The position numbers and the translations under genes were made by a program. From NCBI RefSeq assembly GCF_028389875.1, contig NC_084674.1, forward strand, positions 14,603,501-14,667,500: a stretch of DNA of 64,000 bases. The letters run 5' to 3'. The notes below the pieces were generated by a model. That model worked only from the letters and a program-made list of their open reading frames with translations. It was not told where the DNA came from and ran no database searches. This DNA is from Rhea pennata. Its lineage: Eukaryota > Chordata > Aves > Rheiformes > Rheidae. Numbering within the stretch: position 1 is the first letter of the stretch; every line of letters begins with the position of its first letter. Below, one piece after another: positions 59,789-64,000 of this stretch.

Positions 59789-62700
59789 GTAAGTTGAACA
59801 TTTGCTACCATGTTCACTAAAATAAGGAATCTGTCACAATGGTCAGTATACAATGTTTTTAAAAATGGCTCTACAATAGCATAAGTTTAGTATTCAAATA
59901 ATTTTAAAATTTATTTTTGTTTCCACTGTCTTTTAGAGCTCTTTCCTTCTGTTTTTCACTTATGTAGTTTGCATACAGGGAATAAATTAAAAATATGCAT
60001 CTCTGTAAAGATTAATGTTGACTCTTTGAAGTAGTGTCTCTTCAGCTAGTGGAAATATTCGAAAGTATATGAATATTTAGAGCTATTTCTGCTGGAAACT
60101 TCCCTGTAGGAAGTTACTACCCTTTTTGCTTTATCATTGACTTCAGTGCAAAATGACCAGATCAGCAGAAAACTGCAATCTATATTTTCTGTGAAAATGG
60201 GATTGTTGTACTGTGGCCGATGTGGCTACAGTATGGTATGTGGTTTGTTACAACCAAACTAAGAGGAAGGTAATTCCCAGCATGATAACAATAATAAGCA
60301 GACTGCAGCAATAATTTCTTAAACCTCTTCAAACATTTGCTAAATGGATGTATCTGGATTTTTTTTTAATTATTTTAAAGTTTTTTGTCATCTATGTTGT
60401 CTATTCAGTCAAGTATGACTGCACTGAGAGTTTACTCTTACAGAGCAGTTAGTGGCCAGCGTCAATATAAGCTCTGTGTGCAGTCAAGAGACAGACCTAA
60501 TTTACAGAAGTAATGTTTGTATTAATGCCAGTGCAAGACACAATTATTTCTTTGCCTACCTAAAAGAAATTACCTCATATACGTGGGTAAAAATTCATCA
60601 TGGAGGTCATGACAAATTGCACTTCTGTTTCATGCCAGTCGTACTTATGCTCCTCTATTTTTATGTGAACTTTGAGTTTGGAATCATTCATTGTGAATAC
60701 TACTTTTTTTTTAGTCTAACCTGATATCAAAGCTTAAAGAAAATGAGCAAAATTTAAGTAACATCAAATTATATAATGGATAAGTGGTCACTACAGGAGC
60801 ATTATGATTAGTTAGCTGCGTGAAAAAAACAGGAAATAGTATCAGTAAAGTTCAGTTAACACAACAGAGCCTGTTTAAATTCAAGTATCTGTCTTGTTTT
60901 TCCATTATTTCTGGCACCAGGAATGGGGATTAGCCAGTGATAAGTGTTAATTGAAAACTCTGCTGGCACTGCACACTTCCTAACAAGAGTTATTTAAGTT
61001 CTGCAGTACTAGGGAAAGAGGCTAACAGTTTAGCCTAAAGAGTTTACGTATTATGGAAATATATACTGATAGTGAAGAGGCCAGCACAAAAGAGAATGCA
61101 GCTTGTTGGCTGTGAATTAAAGGCTCCCACCCGACACAGCAACTCTTGCGAACTGTTTGATGTTGTGAAATTATATGGTTAGGTTATTTATTCAGGTGAG
61201 AAGCAAATATTTGTACATTTTAGTGTTTCATCTGTAGTCAACTAAAAGAAGTGGTTTCCTGAAAAGTGTGTAAATTTTCCCTGCTGTTTTCTTCCGAAAT
61301 CTGTTCTTCTTTAAAAATGTAAATCAATGACTTGCAGTCATACCTCAGATGTTTGTACTATATTGCATTTTGGCAAATTGTCATTTTACCATAAAATTTT
61401 AGTAACCAGGATCTAAAATCTTGGGCTTGCTATTGATTAGATCCAGACCTAGCAAAAAGCTGTTACTTCAAGCTTTCCATTGAAAGAGATACTCTATCCC
61501 CCTAAGAGGAAGTTCATGCTGTCATTCAGTTCACTTGTAGCAACAGGATTCTGCAAACAGTAGAGCCAGTACCAACTGCCCAGCTTTCATAAAAGGCAAT
61601 GTATAATGCAAACTGTTCTATTCTTAGCTGCGTGACAGTTGCATGAAAGACTCCTTACCATTGTTGTTTATAGTAAAAAGCGGTTTTCTTTTTAGTTAAT
61701 TATTTTTCTTTCCTTGCTTTTAAGATCATACCTCTGAATTCAATTCTGGTTTTCTGCATTGCTTATGCTAACACTTGATTTTCATGTTTTGTTTTACAAA
61801 CTATGTATAGGCAAATCTATCAGATTTTTTTGAATTAATCATTAGTCAAATGTGATAACATATAGTCTATTGGTCAACTGTTTCTAGATTTTGTTGGTTT
61901 TGCTAGTTTAAAAGCTGAATGTTTGTTCATGGATACACATCTTCATGTATACTATGTTCCAGGATTATTGAATTCCCTTTCCGCTACTTCTCTTCCTGCC
62001 ACAAAACATCAGCCTAATAATAATAAGACTTTAAAAGTAATAAAACTTAGGGTTATTTGTTTTCATGTTTTGAATGCTTAATGATATTAGTCAAGTTCAA
62101 CAGTGAGGTCAAGGATATTTCTCTTGTATTTCTTTTACTTAATTCTAAGATTTTTCCACAGAGCTGTGACTTTAGGGAATACACTGAATTTTGTGAGGCC
62201 TAATGTAGGATAACAAGACAAAAGCAGTTCTGACTGGATTCACTGGAAGGAGAATACTCTATGGGGATTTGGTTACTGAATGAGTAACAGAGATGAGTAA
62301 CAGAGATGAGACACATCTAGGGAGTAAGTTCTTTGTGGCCAGGCTCAAGCAGTGTCTTTATATCTGTGGTTAAAAAGCACTTCTTGGGCATCAGTTCTAA
62401 CGGCTTCACAGAGTTCATTGTGCACGTATGTGTCTGATCACTGACCAGCATTGCTCAAAGCACTGTACATGCACAAAAGAAATGGTGGTTCTTACATTCT
62501 TAGGAGTAACTGGTTAGGAGAATTGTTACTGGAAGTCCTGGCGTGTGTCACTTTTATTTATACTGTGGTACAAGCTGCAGCAGTATTATAATTTGGTAAT
62601 GTGCTTTGGGGTTTGTGAACTAGGTTTTTGCAATTGGTTGAATTGATTGGGCTCAAAGATTTTTAGAAGTTTTGAATAGTTTTTTGTTGTCCTGGGACAA

Positions 62701-62970
62701 AAACTCCAGTTAGACTTACTCTGCAGTATTTGTTTGTATAGAATAGATAGTGTATGTTCTTTTCACTTGACTCAATCTTGAAGAGGTGTTAGGAAATTAA
62801 CTATATTCTTACTTTATCCACATGGAAAGATGTAGAATATATTGGAGACTAGTTGTTTAAATAGATTTTCCAAATTTGGTCCTGCTGGCAGATTGTGATT
62901 TGCTCTTGCATGGCACAAGAACATCAGCTAGTATGTTTTGCTTCAAGTGTTTATTTCTCCATATTTTTAG
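59789..62970 (+). other. IL17RD: IL17RD intron 2
   Basis: A 3.2-kb intron. It contains a 13-base tandem duplication (tgagtaacagaga at 62281 and 62294) and otherwise AT-rich unique-looking sequence. No other feature seen. Confidence 0.85.
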
Positions 62971-63096
62971 ATTGCACTCCATATCTGAATTCAGTGGGAA
63001 AACATATGATTGGAGATGTGCAGAATATAACAATCAGTCAGTATTCATGTTATGACCAGGTTGCAGTGACAATACTTTGGACAGCAAATACCATTG
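62971..63096 (+). CDS. IL17RD: IL17RD coding exon 3
   Basis: The exon follows atatttttag and ends ATT G before GTAAGT. It reads (N)[20 protein letters not shown] and [20 protein letters not shown], then IG, aligning with human [36 protein letters not shown]. Conserved cysteines at residues 65 and 90 and sequons at N64 and N82 belong to the extracellular ligand-binding-like domain. The frame is intact. The transmembrane and cytoplasmic SEFIR parts lie beyond the right edge. Confidence 0.97.
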
Positions 63097-64000
63097 GTAA
63101 GTAGTCGAAGGAAATGAACTAATTCATCATCACCAACTTTATGCTAACCAATATGAATTAAAATAATTAAGCTCTGCTAGGAAAAACATTGAAGCAAAAC
63201 TGCTTAAAATGGATTTTGATCAACTTTTCAAAGCTATTATTTTCAATAGGTCATTTGATACAACCTGAAAACTGAGATGCTCTCTGGAGCACATACTACT
63301 ACTCACTATTTCAGTTTGTTGAATTTTTCCCTCTCTTCAGTATGGTACGTTTATCCTGTTTAATTTTCTGCCCCAAGGCATTGGTGCATTTTAGTGGCAT
63401 TGATCAAATTCAATTGCAATAGCCATGAAGAGTCTTCAGGATGCAGATTGTCTTACAAGTGGAAAACACTGCTTAATCATAGCTTTACCAAACCTGAGAC
63501 CTGGGTCTTTCTGTGCCAGAAAGAATATTTTTTTTTCGCTTAAGAAAGGGACACTGGGAGCCCGCTGGAGGGCACTCTCTCTGTACCAACTCCCAGCTCA
63601 TTGTTTCTTGCGTACTAGTTAAGGTCCTGAACGGAGTAATTTAATATAAGCTTATTTTCTCTAGTAATAGATGTTTAGATGTTCAGTAACAGAAGATAAT
63701 GATAAACTATTGGATTTAAAGAGAGTATATGGAAATTACATTTAATGCTTTCAAATGCACAGTGTTATTGAATTTAGTAATCTACAGCTGCAGGCTGCAT
63801 GAATCAGATCTCTGTGGGAGACGAAGCTTGGTGTTCTCTCTCGTAGTGATCAGAGATGAATCCTTTGGAAGGAGTTGGGACAGAACTGCCACTGAAGCAC
63901 CTAGGGTAACACAGAGACTGGAGATGTTCTCTTTCATGGTCTTCATGTTAGCACAAATAGAGCTTTTGTTCCATGGGATATTAAGAACACATTGGGCAGC
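63097..64000 (+). other. IL17RD: IL17RD intron 3 (partial)
   Basis: Begins with GTAAGTAG after a phase 1 exon end. The next coding exon (human continues GIEFLKGFRV) was not found before the window ends. Nothing else recognisable. Confidence 0.75.

Noticed and set aside
1..64000. Search for tRNA, rRNA, CRISPR arrays, endogenous retrovirus LTR pairs or bacterial-type operons
   Set aside because: None seen: no clover-leaf candidate with a B-box, no regularly spaced direct repeats, no retroviral protein fragments, and all genes are split vertebrate genes.

Overview
The window is eukaryotic (vertebrate) nuclear DNA. Three split genes with GT/AG introns can be read, and their order and orientation match the conserved vertebrate block APPL1 - HESX1 - IL17RD (human 3p14.3, seen here in reverse). 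Low interspersed-repeat density, AT-rich noncoding DNA, sharp CpG islands and CR1 LINE relics (a reverse-transcriptase fragment and a 3' end) point to a sauropsid, most likely a bird. The species cannot be named from the sequence.

Layout. 1-9391, minus strand: the 5' end of APPL1, the endosomal adaptor. Coding exons 3, 2 and 1 are at 1045-1104, 2169-2267 and 9338-9391. The rest of the gene lies off the left edge. About 8.9-9.96 kb: CpG island with the APPL1 promoter, which may also fire rightward. 9.96-16.3 kb: AT-rich intergenic DNA with no gene seen. 16.3-18.63 kb, plus strand: complete HESX1 (chicken ANF orthologue), a paired-like homeodomain repressor in four coding exons (186 aa from the ATG that aligns with the human start), with a homeodomain-site-rich promoter and a poly(A) signal. 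18.64-30.2 kb: intergenic, with a CR1 3' end near 29.7 kb. 30.24-31.0 kb: CpG island with the IL17RD promoter and exon 1 at 30595-30726. 30.7-64 kb: IL17RD intron 1 (29 kb), exon 2 (59731-59788), exon 3 (62971-63096) and the start of intron 3. The remainder of IL17RD lies off the right edge.

The three genes are neighbours but not a pathway. APPL1 couples Rab5 endosomes to receptor signalling, HESX1 patterns the anterior forebrain and pituitary, and IL17RD (Sef) is a membrane protein that dampens FGF/ERK signalling.

No new multi-gene system is evident. The points most worth a second look are: a possible long HESX1 transcript starting in the APPL1 CpG island; an alternative HESX1 start codon; an out-of-frame 87-codon upstream ORF that overlaps the IL17RD start and stays open across two splice junctions; eight T-runs of 20 or more on the plus strand with no A-run as long; and a duplicated ~95-bp element inside IL17RD intron 1. 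All family assignments rest on recognition of the translated exons. No database search was possible.
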